DNA of 64,000 nucleotides from Chitinophaga pinensis (GTDB lineage Bacteria > Bacteroidota > Bacteroidia > UKL13-3). The stretch is from positions 62,001 through 126,000 of the forward strand of contig CAMBSD010000007.1 in assembly GCA_945870425.1 (NCBI GenBank). The letters run 5' to 3'. Made by a program: the position numbers and the translations under genes. Shown here piece by piece: positions 28,399 through 39,624 of this stretch (positions are counted from its first letter, which is position 1; the number at the start of each line of letters is the position of its first letter). The notes under the pieces are model-generated. The model did no database searches. It was not told where the DNA came from and saw nothing but the letters and a program-made list of their open reading frames with translations.

Positions 28399-28852
28399 CT
28401 TTCCTTGTTAATTTTGATCAAAAGTAAATCACTAATTTTAGTAATATACTCCCTTAAAACAACGATTAAAGCGAATGCAAAGCCAATTCTGCACTCAATA
28501 CAATTAAACATCAATTCACACAAAATAGCTTCACTTTGAATAAAATATCTCTTATCAATATACTATGTTAATTTAGTAGTTTTCGAACTAGAAACTATAC
28601 AAAAACAACAAGTTGCAAATTTCATATACCTGGAAATAGGCAAAAGCAAGAAAATTTAGTGTGCAAAAAGTCCAAATAGAAACAATTTCAATTTCCACAA
28701 GCCCTTTATTGGAGTGACTTTTAATCGTTTTTACGTTTTTAGTAACGTCAAAATAATTTCAAATTAACTATTATCGATTACGAGCAGAAGATAATAAATC
28801 TCAAATGGTAGAATAATAGAAGAACCTTTTGCTTACCACAAAATCATGTGCA

Positions 28853-29533
28853 CTACATTCTAATAATCCTACCATCCTCCATCTCTATGATGCGATGGGT
28901 GCGATTAGCAAATTCATTGTCATGAGTAACAATAAGAAGGGTTTGATTATACACATCCGAGAGCTCCTTAAAGATATCGAATACAATTTCAGTATTCTTT
29001 TTATCTAAATTACCCGTGGGCTCATCTCCCATAATTATTAAAGGATCGTTCACCATGGCACGGGCAATTGCAACCCTTTGTTTTTGCCCACCTGAAAGTT
29101 GGTTAGGAATTTTTAATGCCTCTTTTTCGATACCAAGAATTTTTAATTTTTGATAAGCTCTCTCCTCCACTTCCTTTTCAGAATACTTGCCAAGTTTCAG
29201 GCCTGGCAACATAACATTCCGCAATACATTGAATTCATTTAATAGATAATGAAACTGAAAAACGAAACCAATTTTTTCATTTCTAACCCTTGCTAACTCT
29301 CCTTCTTTTTTGTCTCGCATACCTACTCCATCTATCCTCAAATCTCCTGTATAATCAGTATCCATGGTTGAGAGAATATAAAGCAGTGTAGATTTGCCAC
29401 AACCTGATTTACCAATAATTGAGGTAAACTCCCCTTTATTTAGAGAAAAGGTAATTTCCTTTAACACTTGAATGGTGCTTGGGTCATGAAAATACTTTGA
29501 TATTTTATTTGCCTGAAGTATGATTGATTCCAT
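28853..29533 (-). CDS. ABC transporter ATP-binding protein (LolD/MacB-NBD-like)
   Basis: Walker A 'GKSGCGKST', signature '[14 protein letters not shown]', Walker B '[12 protein letters not shown]'. Confidence 0.93.
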   Translation of the reverse strand: MESIILQANKISKYFHDPSTIQVLKEITFSLNKGEFTSIIGKSGCGKSTLLYILSTMDTDYTGDLRIDGVGMRDKKEGELARVRNEKIGFVFQFHYLLNEFNVLRNVMLPGLKLGKYSEKEVEERAYQKLKILGIEKEALKIPNQLSGGQKQRVAIARAMVNDPLIIMGDEPTGNLDKKNTEIVFDIFKELSDVYNQTLLIVTHDNEFANRTHRIIEMEDGRIIRM

Positions 29534-29534
29534 C

Positions 29535-30794
29535 TTATTTTCCTCTAATAATTACTACAGGATCTATTTTACTTGCCTTACGAGATGGAAAATATCCTGC
29601 TAAATAAGTAGTGACTAGTGAAAAAACAGCGCCTATGAAATAGAACTTTGGATTATAATTAATTGGAAAAGTTTTAATGGTAGGTAATGAAGCCGTATTA
29701 AATGGAACATTATCAATTATGTTTGATAGTCCAAAGCCAAGAAAAAGCCCCATACCCCCACCAAAAAAGCCTATACTTAACGCAATGGTAATGAAGATAC
29801 GGTTCACATCATTTCCTGAGAATCCAGTAGCTTTTAAAATAGCAATGGAATCCATCTTTTCATAAATCATCATGTTTAGAATATTGTAGATACCAAATCC
29901 TGCTACAATTAACAGTGTAATTCCAACTGCATATGAAATAAGTGTGCGAATAGAGCTGCCTGTTTCAAACTGTGAATTGGCAGTTTGTATATCAACAGCT
30001 TCTATGTCAAATAAATTGGCGTATTCTTTTGCCATTTTAGGTGCCCAAGCAATGTCTTTCAACTTTACTTGAATATCCGTTATATAATTCTTTGATTCAC
30101 CTAATAACTTCTGAGCCGTGCTAATAGAGGCATAACTTTGGACTTTATCAACTTCTTGAATACCGGATTGAAAGTATCCAACCACTTTAAGTTGCATACG
30201 CTCTCCTTTACTAGTAGTTACTTGAACCACATCTCCAATGTTGGCCAACATTTTCTCAGCAGCGCCTTTACCTAAAATAATACTATTTGGTATATTTTTC
30301 AAATCTATATAATTACCGGCAGTCACATAATCTTTGAATTTAAATAAGCGTGCCTCTTCATCTACATTAACGCCATTAATAACCCCTGTTAAATCTATAT
30401 CGCCCACATTGTAAAAAACTTGTGCTACAATTTTGGGAGCATAACCTAAAACACGGTCATCATTATCTAAAGCCTTGATCATGGCAGGACAATTATGAAT
30501 TTGAGCCCTTTCATTTTTAGGCTTTACAGATCGAATAAAATTGTAATGACCTTTATACTCTTTTGATAAATCAATGGGTTGATTCTTGGATGCTTGAATC
30601 TCGTTATATAAGCGAATATGAGGTGTACGGTTCACTATTAAGCCATCTAACATATCATTTAAACCAGACATAAAACTGAGCAAAGCAATAAACATAGTGA
30701 TACTAAATGTTACACCAATGGCAGCTACAAGGGTTTGCTTCCATCTGGCCACAAGCAAGGATACCGAGATAGAATTTATTAATTTAAAATTCAT
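29535..30794 (-). CDS. ABC transporter permease, FtsX/MacB family
   Basis: N-terminal TM + MacB-type periplasmic domain, C-terminal FtsX TM region. Confidence 0.88.
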   Translation of the reverse strand: MNFKLINSISVSLLVARWKQTLVAAIGVTFSITMFIALLSFMSGLNDMLDGLIVNRTPHIRLYNEIQASKNQPIDLSKEYKGHYNFIRSVKPKNERAQIHNCPAMIKALDNDDRVLGYAPKIVAQVFYNVGDIDLTGVINGVNVDEEARLFKFKDYVTAGNYIDLKNIPNSIILGKGAAEKMLANIGDVVQVTTSKGERMQLKVVGYFQSGIQEVDKVQSYASISTAQKLLGESKNYITDIQVKLKDIAWAPKMAKEYANLFDIEAVDIQTANSQFETGSSIRTLISYAVGITLLIVAGFGIYNILNMMIYEKMDSIAILKATGFSGNDVNRIFITIALSIGFFGGGMGLFLGFGLSNIIDNVPFNTASLPTIKTFPINYNPKFYFIGAVFSLVTTYLAGYFPSRKASKIDPVVIIRGK

Positions 30795-31876
30795 TCTGTA
30801 GGTTTTAATAATTCCTCTTCAGCACTAATACCAGATATTATTTCAATTTTTTGAAAATCTCTCAATCCAGTTTTGACAATAACTTTTTGTCCATCGCCTT
30901 TAATTACCAGTGAATCATTTATCAAATAGTTTCTCGGTATTAAAATAGCTTGCTTTTTGCTTTGTAAAATGATGTTGGCCTCAAAGGTAACATTTGGATA
31001 AATCGTTTCTGGTCTTTGCACAAATTCAGCTTCCACTAAAAATGTTTTGCTACGCTCATTCATAATTGGATATATTTTTGATACAATGGCTTCAAACACC
31101 TGTCCCTTGTAACTATCCATATTCACTAAAACTTTCAAGCCTTTTTGTACTTTAAAAATATCATACTCATCCACCTGCATTTCTAATATAAAATGCTCTC
31201 TATTTCCTAATACAGCCAAAGGGGTTTGCAGTCCTACTTGTTCACCTTTTTCTTTTAATATATCATAAACCACACCATCTATTTCACTTTTCAAAGTATA
31301 ATCACTTTCAAGTTTACTTGATATAAGTAAATTCTTCTTTGATTGAGACGAGCTAAAATCAAGTTGACGTTTTAAATCTTGGTACCTTACCTTAGCGGAA
31401 TAGTATGACGTTTTGGAGTTTTGAAAAGCCAATTCTCTTTGCTCTAAATCTACTTTGCTACCCACTTGCTGTTGCCATAAAGCCAATTGACGAAAATAAA
31501 GAGCAGAATCATTTTTCAATTTACTTGAAGCCAAATCGATTAATAATTTGGCCTCGTTCAATCTATCTTGGTTGGCACTAAAATCTGAGAAACGAGCCGA
31601 TAATTCAGCATTCTCTTTCCCCAGCCTTTGTGCAACATTTGATAACGATAATATTGGTGTACCCACATTCACCGAATCTCCTTCAGAAACAAAAATATTT
31701 TCAATGATTCCATTAACAGTGGCAAAGGCTTGGTATTGATTTTTACTTTTAATAATACCAGAAGCATAGACAGACTCTGAGATATCAGACACTACAGGCT
31801 TCGTTTTTTCAACTTTTTGTTTGCATGAAACTATTAAAAGTATGGCAATTAAGAAATATAAACTTGACTTAGGCAT
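30791..31876 (-). CDS. HlyD/MacA-like periplasmic adaptor lipoprotein
   Basis: Lipobox 'LLIVSCKQK', biotinyl-lipoyl-like halves, coiled coil; overlaps permease by 4 nt. Confidence 0.85.
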   Translation of the reverse strand: MPKSSLYFLIAILLIVSCKQKVEKTKPVVSDISESVYASGIIKSKNQYQAFATVNGIIENIFVSEGDSVNVGTPILSLSNVAQRLGKENAELSARFSDFSANQDRLNEAKLLIDLASSKLKNDSALYFRQLALWQQQVGSKVDLEQRELAFQNSKTSYYSAKVRYQDLKRQLDFSSSQSKKNLLISSKLESDYTLKSEIDGVVYDILKEKGEQVGLQTPLAVLGNREHFILEMQVDEYDIFKVQKGLKVLVNMDSYKGQVFEAIVSKIYPIMNERSKTFLVEAEFVQRPETIYPNVTFEANIILQSKKQAILIPRNYLINDSLVIKGDGQKVIVKTGLRDFQKIEIISGISAEEELLKPTE

Positions 31877-32001
31877 AGGGCGAAATTATAATATACCATT
31901 CGCAATTTATGGTTTATTTTGATGACAAAAATAGGTAAAACAAAACAAGGTCAATAACTTGCATAGTAAAGGATTGGCCTTGCCATTCAATATTTAAGAA
32001 G

Positions 32002-32232
32002 TTAATTACATAGTATGGCATAAATCTGGTCCTTGATATGAACTCTTTTATGTCGTAACTCGTTTAGGAACTCATCACTGTGTACTTCAACATTCGTCTC
32101 AATTCGATATATTTGATTGTTTACATCATGGTATTGGTCAAATAAACCTTTGAAGTGTTTATTACTCATTTTAAGGTCAGTAATTTTTTGTTCAAATTGA
32201 GGAAATTCGTGTCTCAAATCGTGCTTTTCCAT
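32002..32232 (-). CDS. YdcH/DUF465 family small protein
   Basis: 'EFPQFEQKITDLKMSNKHFKGLFDQYHDVNNQIYRIE...LRHKRVHIKDQIYAIL'. Confidence 0.85.
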   Translation of the reverse strand: MEKHDLRHEFPQFEQKITDLKMSNKHFKGLFDQYHDVNNQIYRIETNVEVHSDEFLNELRHKRVHIKDQIYAILCN

Positions 32233-32590
32233 AACTTATTTTAATTTAGTTGAACAAAGTTAGTCCAATAAATTTTGACATTATATGACAAATAACTCCC
32301 GAAAACATGATAGAGATAATGATTTTAGTCGAAACATGCATTTGACATCTGTACAAAAAAACACTACTTCATAAAATACCCTCTAGTATAAATTAGTGGT
32401 TTAGTAACTAGTGAGAAATATTCTCAAATGCAATAATATATTTAACCAAGATTGAAATGTTAATTTCACTTGAAAAAGTTGATCTATTATAACCTGCAAT
32501 TGTAATTTCCAATTTTCGAGTTTTGAAATACCTAAAAAGCTTCTTTATGAGGCTTCTATAAATAAGCTATGTCTACTTGGGATTAAAAAA

Positions 32591-33337
32591 TCAAAACTTC
32601 CCAAGCTTTATAGCAATTTCCATCTTAAGCCTGCGGTATTTCCATAACAACCAATACTTTTTAGAATAATGCTCTTGCACCCTTAATTTATCTAAATAAT
32701 GCTCTCTTTTCAATGCATTGCTCTTACTAGCATTATGAACTCGATAGCTTGCGAAATGGCTATATAAAAATAAGAAATTACCTTGTTTAAGGAGATATAA
32801 TAATAATTCGTAATCGAAGGCTAGCGGGTAGTTTTCATCAAGTACATAGGTTCTGTTTATTTTACGTACATTAAAGAAGCAAGCTGGTTGATATATGGCA
32901 GGTAACATCCCTTTTTTCAACAATTCATCATAGTGTAAGTTTCCACCTTTTGGTTTGGATATTTCTTTACCTTCGGAATCGATGGTGCTACATAAACCAT
33001 AATAAACAGTATAGTCAGGATTTACATCGTAGGCCCTTAGCAAGGCATCAACAGCTCCTGGTTGAAGAATATCATCTGAATTCAAAAAGGCAACCAAGTC
33101 GCCTTTAGCCATCTGAAATGCTTTGTTTATAGCCTTAACTTGCCCGCCATCTGGCTTGCTTTGCCAATAAACCAATCTATCCTCATATTTCTTGATTATT
33201 TCAAGTGAACCATCATTACTACCACCATCCATAATAATATATTCAATATTTTTATAGGTTTGGTTTAGAACTGAAAGAATAGTCTGTTCTAAATAATGGG
33301 CCTGATTAAATGACGGGGTAATAATCGTTACAAGCAT
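32591..33337 (-). CDS. Glycosyltransferase family 2
   Basis: 'TIITPSFNQAHYLEQTILSVLNQTYKNIEYIIMDGGSNDGS'. Confidence 0.92.
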   Translation of the reverse strand: MLVTIITPSFNQAHYLEQTILSVLNQTYKNIEYIIMDGGSNDGSLEIIKKYEDRLVYWQSKPDGGQVKAINKAFQMAKGDLVAFLNSDDILQPGAVDALLRAYDVNPDYTVYYGLCSTIDSEGKEISKPKGGNLHYDELLKKGMLPAIYQPACFFNVRKINRTYVLDENYPLAFDYELLLYLLKQGNFLFLYSHFASYRVHNASKSNALKREHYLDKLRVQEHYSKKYWLLWKYRRLKMEIAIKLGKF

Positions 33338-33384
33338 CGTGCTTTTGTTTTCCTATTTAGGCAAATATAGGTTCAAAGATTTAA

Positions 33385-34179
33385 TTACAACAAGCCTTTA
33401 TCGGCTTTATCAGCAAGTAATTGATATTTCGGATTTAAACTTGGGTGCCAATGGTGCAAAAGGCCGCTTTCTCTGGTTCTTATCACATAGTTTCCGGCTT
33501 TGTAAAATTTCATCCAAAGGTCATCGTCTTCTTGTCCCCATTTTTTAAATGATTCGTCCAATCCACCAATTTCCTCAAAATATTTTCTTTTACATGATAA
33601 AATACCTTTTCCTCCCCATTGCATCCATTCACCATGGTTCGTGGCAAATACATTGGGTTTGTTTTTATACAAGTAAAAAACAATTGGAAACCATACCAAT
33701 TTACCTAAAGTATACTTATTGCATTTGATGACTAAGTCAGTTGGCAATGAGAAATCAGCATCGCAAATGAAAAGTATTTTATTTTTAGATTGTCTTATTG
33801 CTTTATTAAAAGTATGGGATCTAGTAAATGGTATATTTTCGCTTTTAAAAACCAAATTACCTTTCCAAATTTTTTTTACTTCATTTTCAAAATTTTGTAT
33901 ATCATCACTTTGGCAATCGAATACTGATAATTCAATCAAATCAGATTGATATACTAAATTTAAGCTGGGGAGAAAATATGTAAGGAATAACTCACTCCTA
34001 TTATAAATACCCACACAAACCGATATAGGTTTGGCTTTTATTAACGGGAAAAACCTAAAACATAAATAAGATAATATTCCAACGATATCCTGCCATAAAC
34101 TTAAGTACCCAAACTTGCGCTGAGGTGATTTAAAAACAAACCAAAGTGCGAATTTTATATATCTGTATATCTTGTTCAA
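33385..34179 (-). CDS. Glycosyltransferase family 2-like / galactosyltransferase-domain protein
   Basis: 'ICDADFSLPTDLV', 'NHGEWMQWGGKGILSCKRKYFEEIGGLDESFKKWGQEDDDLWMKFYKAG'. Confidence 0.8.
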   Translation of the reverse strand: MNKIYRYIKFALWFVFKSPQRKFGYLSLWQDIVGILSYLCFRFFPLIKAKPISVCVGIYNRSELFLTYFLPSLNLVYQSDLIELSVFDCQSDDIQNFENEVKKIWKGNLVFKSENIPFTRSHTFNKAIRQSKNKILFICDADFSLPTDLVIKCNKYTLGKLVWFPIVFYLYKNKPNVFATNHGEWMQWGGKGILSCKRKYFEEIGGLDESFKKWGQEDDDLWMKFYKAGNYVIRTRESGLLHHWHPSLNPKYQLLADKADKGLL

Positions 34180-34186
34180 TACAATA

Positions 34187-36001
34187 TTATTGTAGCAATC
34201 CGAAACGCAATTTCACATTGGTTAGAGGGTTCTGAATATCCAATTGTTTGGCTGTTTCATCATCAATTTGAATGATAATATCATTCATAGATGAATCTCT
34301 CAAAACACCCGTTGTAGTAAAAAATCTTTTCTTAAAATTATCATCATTTTCAATCATTATTAAGGTACCAACAGGAGCTGTTTTATGGAGAATACCTTTT
34401 ATTTTCGCATCTGCTGAGTAAAGGCATAAGCCTTGTTCATAAACGTCTTCCACTAAGGATGAATTATCATTTGCTTTCATGGTTTTAACTTGTTCTGCAT
34501 TAGCGCTGTTTAAAGCAAAATAGGGCTTGCGAGCTCTTTTTGCATTTACAATTAATTCTAAACCTTCTCTAACCCTATAATCATAAAGACCATTCCAATT
34601 GGCAATATCTGATGTTGTTACATTGTACTTTTTAGCTATCGACTCAATTGTTTCACCTTTCATTACAGGGTGCGTATATCCTTCACTGGTGCTTCCTCCA
34701 CCGTTTGCATGAACTTCTGCTATGGCTAAAATTTTAGCTTCAGCTTCAGCTTTCTTTTTCAACTTGGACATATCTTCCTCTGTCAAATAAATTTTATCAC
34801 CCCACGTATAGCGGGAAGAATCATTGATATTGGATACCTTAGGAGTATTGGTCACAATACTTGAGGCGGCTGCGGATTTAGCTTCTTGTTTCTCCTTATT
34901 TGAAATTTCTTTATTATTTTCGACAATCAATCTAGATAATTGATTTTCATTTACTGGAATTTTAACAGACTGTTTGTTTCTTAGTTTTGTGCTAGTAAGA
35001 TTATTGGCATCCTTTATCTTTTTTGCTGATACAGAATATCTATCAGCGAGCTTTTCTATAGTTTCAGAAGAACTAGTAGTAGTATGAATGATATACTTTT
35101 TGTTGTTAATAGTTTTTACAACTAATTTATAAACATCTGAATTCACTGCGGTTGATACAATTGGCGTTGGTGCTTTTTCCTCTTTTGTAACCAATTCCTT
35201 TACAGCAGATTTTGCTTCAGTCCAATTTTCATTGGCTGATACTTTTACATTCTTCTTTTCATCATGTTTAGCAACTGTTACTGGCTGGCTGGCCTTCGGG
35301 GCATCAACAATCGCATATGTTTTCTCTTCTATCTCAATCTTAATAATTTGACCTCCTGATACATTTCCAAAACTAATCATGTTTGAATTGGCAATCAAAG
35401 TATCCACAGTGTTAAATTTTTGAGCAATCGATTGCAATGTCTCACCATTTCCTACTTTATAAAATATTTTTCTCAACCCATCTTTGCTTACTTCTTTCAA
35501 TACCTTACCAGGCATTATAGCTGACTTTTGGGAAGCAGTCTCCTCAGGCTCTGGAATATGTTTTGCAACATTATTAATACTTTCTTTTTTAGACGTTACT
35601 GAACTTGAATTTTGTTGATGGGATGAAATTTTAGTTTCTGAAGATGCTTTTTCAATAGGCATTGCAGCAGGTACTTCAGTTTTTACAATTGCACTTGGTG
35701 CTACAAATTTTGGGCTATTCGGTTTTATCTCAACATTACCATACTTCTCGCTATTAAGTGGAATGCGCAATACCATTCCCTTTTTTACCCCTTCTGTTAT
35801 AAGTGGATTTGCCTCCATAATGGCCAATTCTTCTACTTGGTAATTTGAAGCCAAACTTTGAACAGTCTCTTTGTTTACAACTCTATGAACGATGTATTTC
35901 TTTCCATTTTTTTGTTCTAATCTTAATGAATCTAATGGATGGGCAAGTACACAAAATGACACAAACATCAAGCTAATTATTAAGTGGATTCTTTTTTTCA
36001 T
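34187..36001 (-). CDS. LysM peptidoglycan-binding domain protein
   Basis: Multiple LysM-like modules, e.g. 'HPVMKGETIESIAKKYNVTTSDIANWNGL'; start moved to MKKRIHLI at 36001. Confidence 0.85.
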   Translation of the reverse strand: MKKRIHLIISLMFVSFCVLAHPLDSLRLEQKNGKKYIVHRVVNKETVQSLASNYQVEELAIMEANPLITEGVKKGMVLRIPLNSEKYGNVEIKPNSPKFVAPSAIVKTEVPAAMPIEKASSETKISSHQQNSSSVTSKKESINNVAKHIPEPEETASQKSAIMPGKVLKEVSKDGLRKIFYKVGNGETLQSIAQKFNTVDTLIANSNMISFGNVSGGQIIKIEIEEKTYAIVDAPKASQPVTVAKHDEKKNVKVSANENWTEAKSAVKELVTKEEKAPTPIVSTAVNSDVYKLVVKTINNKKYIIHTTTSSSETIEKLADRYSVSAKKIKDANNLTSTKLRNKQSVKIPVNENQLSRLIVENNKEISNKEKQEAKSAAASSIVTNTPKVSNINDSSRYTWGDKIYLTEEDMSKLKKKAEAEAKILAIAEVHANGGGSTSEGYTHPVMKGETIESIAKKYNVTTSDIANWNGLYDYRVREGLELIVNAKRARKPYFALNSANAEQVKTMKANDNSSLVEDVYEQGLCLYSADAKIKGILHKTAPVGTLIMIENDDNFKKRFFTTTGVLRDSSMNDIIIQIDDETAKQLDIQNPLTNVKLRFGLLQ

Positions 36002-36107
36002 ATCTAGAAAGTATTTGGTAACGAAGATAATAGACAATGTCCCCAATTATTTAAATATTGAAGGCCGTTTTACAGCACATGCATGTTAATTGTATATTTT
36101 AGTGGGA

Positions 36108-36404
36108 TTACTTTACTTTTTGCTCAAGAAGCAAACTCCAAGCTTGGGCTTTGTCACTAAACATCGACTTGGTTTTTGTCCAAGTATCTTTAAACAAAGG
36201 AGAGTATCTATAATTATTCAAATGGACTTCACTTTGCCAATAACTATATGTGCAGAATACATTAGGAAGTTGTGCATCTCTAAGTAAAAGCAAGCCTTCA
36301 CAACCCTCAAATGCAGCAATCTGAGATTTTACTGTTTCAAAAAAAGCTAAAAAATCCTCCACCTTTTGAGGTTCAAAACTCATTCTAACAATTCTATTTA
36401 TCAT
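36108..36404 (-). CDS. Antibiotic biosynthesis monooxygenase (ABM) family protein
   Basis: 'MINRIVRMSFEPQKVEDFLAFFETVKSQIAAFEGCEGLLLLRD'; start trimmed from 36449. Confidence 0.75.
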   Translation of the reverse strand: MINRIVRMSFEPQKVEDFLAFFETVKSQIAAFEGCEGLLLLRDAQLPNVFCTYSYWQSEVHLNNYRYSPLFKDTWTKTKSMFSDKAQAWSLLLEQKVK

Positions 36405-36448
36405 TTTATTTAAACTTAAATATCTTACCCAATTCGAAAATAAAAACA

Positions 36449-37240
36449 CTAATCGGCAATTGCTTTATCAAATTCTACAATTACTTGATTGCCCAATTTG
36501 AGACCTAATAACGATGAGGCCTTGCCTTTATTAATCGCAATCTCCAAATAATCATTTTCATTAAACAAAGCAAGCTCTTCACCTTCAGGAACATCAGAAT
36601 AGGTCTTACTTATTTTCGTAATTGGGTGTCGAGGGGCATAGTACAATTTAAAATTCCTTCCATTATGCTCTCTTTCAAATTCTGATTTACTAACATTTAA
36701 AAAGGCATTTTGGTAACTATCAATAAATATAACACTGGCAATTATTTTATCATCACTTACAACGGCCTTTAAAGATTGCATTTTGCGATGTCCTGCATAC
36801 GGCCTCAGCAGGTTTTCTATATTTTTTTTATTAATTAAAGCAGCTGCTACCTTCGCCCACACATTTTTTTCAGGGTATAAATCATCTTTAACAATCAACT
36901 CATCCGCAAATTGCCAAACTAGACTTGGATCAATATCAAAAAGCAAATCAGCAATCCCATTATCAGAGGTGATAAAATATTGACCTGCATGTTCTAAAAC
37001 TAAATACTTTTTGTATTTGTGAATATTGCTATCAACGGCTATTAAATGAACGGATCCTACAGGAAAATTCTTATATGAATTTCTAACAACAAAAGCAGCC
37101 TGAAGAATGTTATGAGAAGTAATATTGTGGCTTATATCCAAAATAGAAGCACCCGGCAGCACAACTAGAATATGAGCTTTCAATGCGGCTACATAATGAC
37201 TGTCTGAACCAAAATCGGATGTAATGCTAATTAGTGACAA
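36449..37240 (-). CDS. SAM hydrolase/SAM-dependent halogenase family (DUF62)
   Basis: 'ITSDFGSDSHYVAALKAHIL', 'DISHNITSHNILQAAFVVRNSY', 'FITSDNGIADLL'. Confidence 0.88.
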   Translation of the reverse strand: MSLISITSDFGSDSHYVAALKAHILVVLPGASILDISHNITSHNILQAAFVVRNSYKNFPVGSVHLIAVDSNIHKYKKYLVLEHAGQYFITSDNGIADLLFDIDPSLVWQFADELIVKDDLYPEKNVWAKVAAALINKKNIENLLRPYAGHRKMQSLKAVVSDDKIIASVIFIDSYQNAFLNVSKSEFEREHNGRNFKLYYAPRHPITKISKTYSDVPEGEELALFNENDYLEIAINKGKASSLLGLKLGNQVIVEFDKAIAD

Positions 37241-37303
37241 TTATTAATTCTATTTTTTATAAATTCGAGCAAAAATAATCTTTAACACCATATTATATAT
37301 AAT

Positions 37304-38248
37304 TTGAATTCACGCGAACTGTTAATCGAAGATATTGAGCCTGCCCAATTGTGGGGTTCACATAATAAACACCTAAAAACCTTTCAAACCCACTTTCCGA
37401 AGCTTAAAATTTTAAGTCGCGGTCATTCTATTTTTTTAAGTGGAGATGACACCGAAATGGGTATTTTTGAGGATAAACTTGAAAAACTTATTAAGCATTT
37501 GAACCGGTATGGAAGTATTGGTGAAGTTCAAATGCAGGCCTTATTCTCAGGAATAGCCACTGAAACAGATTTGCAGATAACTGAAAATAGTGATATCATT
37601 CTTCATGGTAATGGGGGTAAAATCATCAGAGCCAAAACACCCAACCAACGAAAAATGGTTGAATTACTAGCAAATAATGACATTTTATTTGCCATTGGAC
37701 CTGCAGGTACTGGAAAAACATATACTGCAGTAGCACTTGCCGTAAAAGCATTAAAGAACAAAGAAATAAAACGCATTATTTTAGCCCGTCCTGCTGTAGA
37801 GGCCGGTGAGAGTTTAGGTTTTCTTCCAGGAGATTTAAAAGAAAAAATCGACCCTTATTTACGTCCATTGTATGATGCATTGGATGACATGATACAGCCA
37901 GAAAAACTAAAGCAATTCATTGAAACAAGGGTTATTGAAATCGCCCCTATGGCCTTTATGCGTGGAAGGACACTAGACAATGCTTATGTAATTTTAGATG
38001 AGGCTCAAAATGCCACAGACCTGCAACTCAAAATGTTTTTAACACGTATGGGACCCAATGCCAAGTTTATCATCACAGGAGATTTAACCCAAATTGATTT
38101 ACCTAAAAAACAACAATCAGGTTTGGTCAAAGCGGTAAATATCCTTGAGAATATTGATGGAATTGTATTTCAATACCTTACATATGAGGACGTAGTAAGG
38201 CATAAACTAGTAAAAGATATTATTAAGGCTTATGATAAAAATGGATAA
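37304..38248 (+). CDS. PhoH family protein
   Basis: 'FAIGPAGTGKTYTAVALAV', 'RPAVEAGESLGFLPGDLKEKIDPYLRPLYDAL', 'ILDEAQNAT'. Confidence 0.95.
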   Translation: MNSRELLIEDIEPAQLWGSHNKHLKTFQTHFPKLKILSRGHSIFLSGDDTEMGIFEDKLEKLIKHLNRYGSIGEVQMQALFSGIATETDLQITENSDIILHGNGGKIIRAKTPNQRKMVELLANNDILFAIGPAGTGKTYTAVALAVKALKNKEIKRIILARPAVEAGESLGFLPGDLKEKIDPYLRPLYDALDDMIQPEKLKQFIETRVIEIAPMAFMRGRTLDNAYVILDEAQNATDLQLKMFLTRMGPNAKFIITGDLTQIDLPKKQQSGLVKAVNILENIDGIVFQYLTYEDVVRHKLVKDIIKAYDKNG

Positions 38249-38321
38249 TTCAAGTACCTAATAATGTTATTATATGTGGAAAGGTTTTACAGCGGTATAG
38301 GTCTATTAATAATGCTTTGCC

Positions 38322-39515
38322 ATGTTTAAATCAAAACCAGGTGTGCATCCCTATCGTTATGGCAATAAAATCGAGTTGCTTAGAAGTGGTGATCAATATT
38401 TCTTAAAACTTCTTGAATTAATAGAAAATGCTCAAAATGAAATCCACCTGCAAGTGTATATTTTTGAGCCTGACGAAACCGGTGAAACGGTCAGAGAAGC
38501 GCTCATCATTGCTGCAAACAGAGGAGTAAAAATATCCTTAGTTTTGGATGCATATGGAAGTAAAAATTTCAATTCGGATTGGCTAAAAAAATTATCAAAC
38601 CATCATATTGTTGTCAATTTCTACTCCCCTATCAGATTCAATAATCTTTTCAAAATGGGTCTTCGCATGCACCATAAAATTGTTTGCATTGATAGAAAAT
38701 ATGCGCTTGTAGGTGGCATTAATATTTCAAATAACTATAGCTTCTTAGATAAAAAAACACCTTGGCTAGATTATGCCATATTTATCGAAGGAAGCCTCAC
38801 GGCAGATATAAATCAAATATGTATTGAAACCTTAAGGAAGGCTCAAGGTAAAAAAATAAAAAACAAACAACATTCCTTAAAGCCTTCAATAACTGAAGGA
38901 CCCATAATAGCGAGGGTTTTGCAAAATAATTGGAGTCAAGCTAAACTTGGTATATCCAAACAATATAAATCTCACATAAAGAATGCAAATGAACAAATCA
39001 CCCTTGTTACAAGCTATTTTATACCATCAATTTCATTGATACTCCTCATGAAAAAAGCGGCAAATCGAGGGGTAGATATTAGGATTGTTTTAGGTGCCAT
39101 TTCAGATGTAGGTTTGGCAAAAAATGCTACTGATTACCTACTAAACGACTTGTTGAAATCTGGGATTAAGTTATACGAATGGAGAGAAAGTGTAATGCAT
39201 GCTAAACTAGCAATCATCGATAATAATACAACAATTATTGGCTCTTATAACCTAAACCATTTAAGCGATTTTGGGAGCATCGAATGCAATTTAGAAATTA
39301 CAGATGAAGCATTTTGCCTTAAAACAAAATATGAAATTGATGAGATTATTAAAAATGGTTGTTGTGAAATAACCCTAAACCAGATAGAAAAACGACAAAC
39401 ATTTTTAGCTAATGTGAAAAATATTATCAGTTATTTCATTTTCAGAATAATGTTAAAATTTTTGTTTTTTCTTCAAAACCATAATAGTTCAAAAAAATAC
39501 ATTAAACATAGCTAA
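38322..39515 (+). CDS. Phospholipase D-like/cardiolipin synthase family protein
   Basis: Two HKD motifs: 'MHHKIVCIDRKYALVGGINISNNY' and 'MHAKLAIIDNNTTIIGSYNLNHLS'. Confidence 0.92.
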   Translation: MFKSKPGVHPYRYGNKIELLRSGDQYFLKLLELIENAQNEIHLQVYIFEPDETGETVREALIIAANRGVKISLVLDAYGSKNFNSDWLKKLSNHHIVVNFYSPIRFNNLFKMGLRMHHKIVCIDRKYALVGGINISNNYSFLDKKTPWLDYAIFIEGSLTADINQICIETLRKAQGKKIKNKQHSLKPSITEGPIIARVLQNNWSQAKLGISKQYKSHIKNANEQITLVTSYFIPSISLILLMKKAANRGVDIRIVLGAISDVGLAKNATDYLLNDLLKSGIKLYEWRESVMHAKLAIIDNNTTIIGSYNLNHLSDFGSIECNLEITDEAFCLKTKYEIDEIIKNGCCEITLNQIEKRQTFLANVKNIISYFIFRIMLKFLFFLQNHNSSKKYIKHS

Positions 39516-39624
39516 TTTTCTAAAGGTATTTTAAGAGATTATGTAGATATTTTTCTTCAATATGCTTATTGATTTGTTTATTGAAAAAATATAACCATAT
39601 TTGTCTTAACTAATTCGTATAAAA

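Noticed and set aside
32591-34179. Adjacent glycosyltransferases considered as a biosynthetic cluster
   Set aside because: Only two genes, with no flippase, polymerase or sugar-nucleotide genes nearby; insufficient support.
36449-37240. Possible fluorinase/chlorinase (halogenation)
   Set aside because: Family includes rare halogenases, but most members are SAM hydrolases and no natural-product gene neighbourhood is present.
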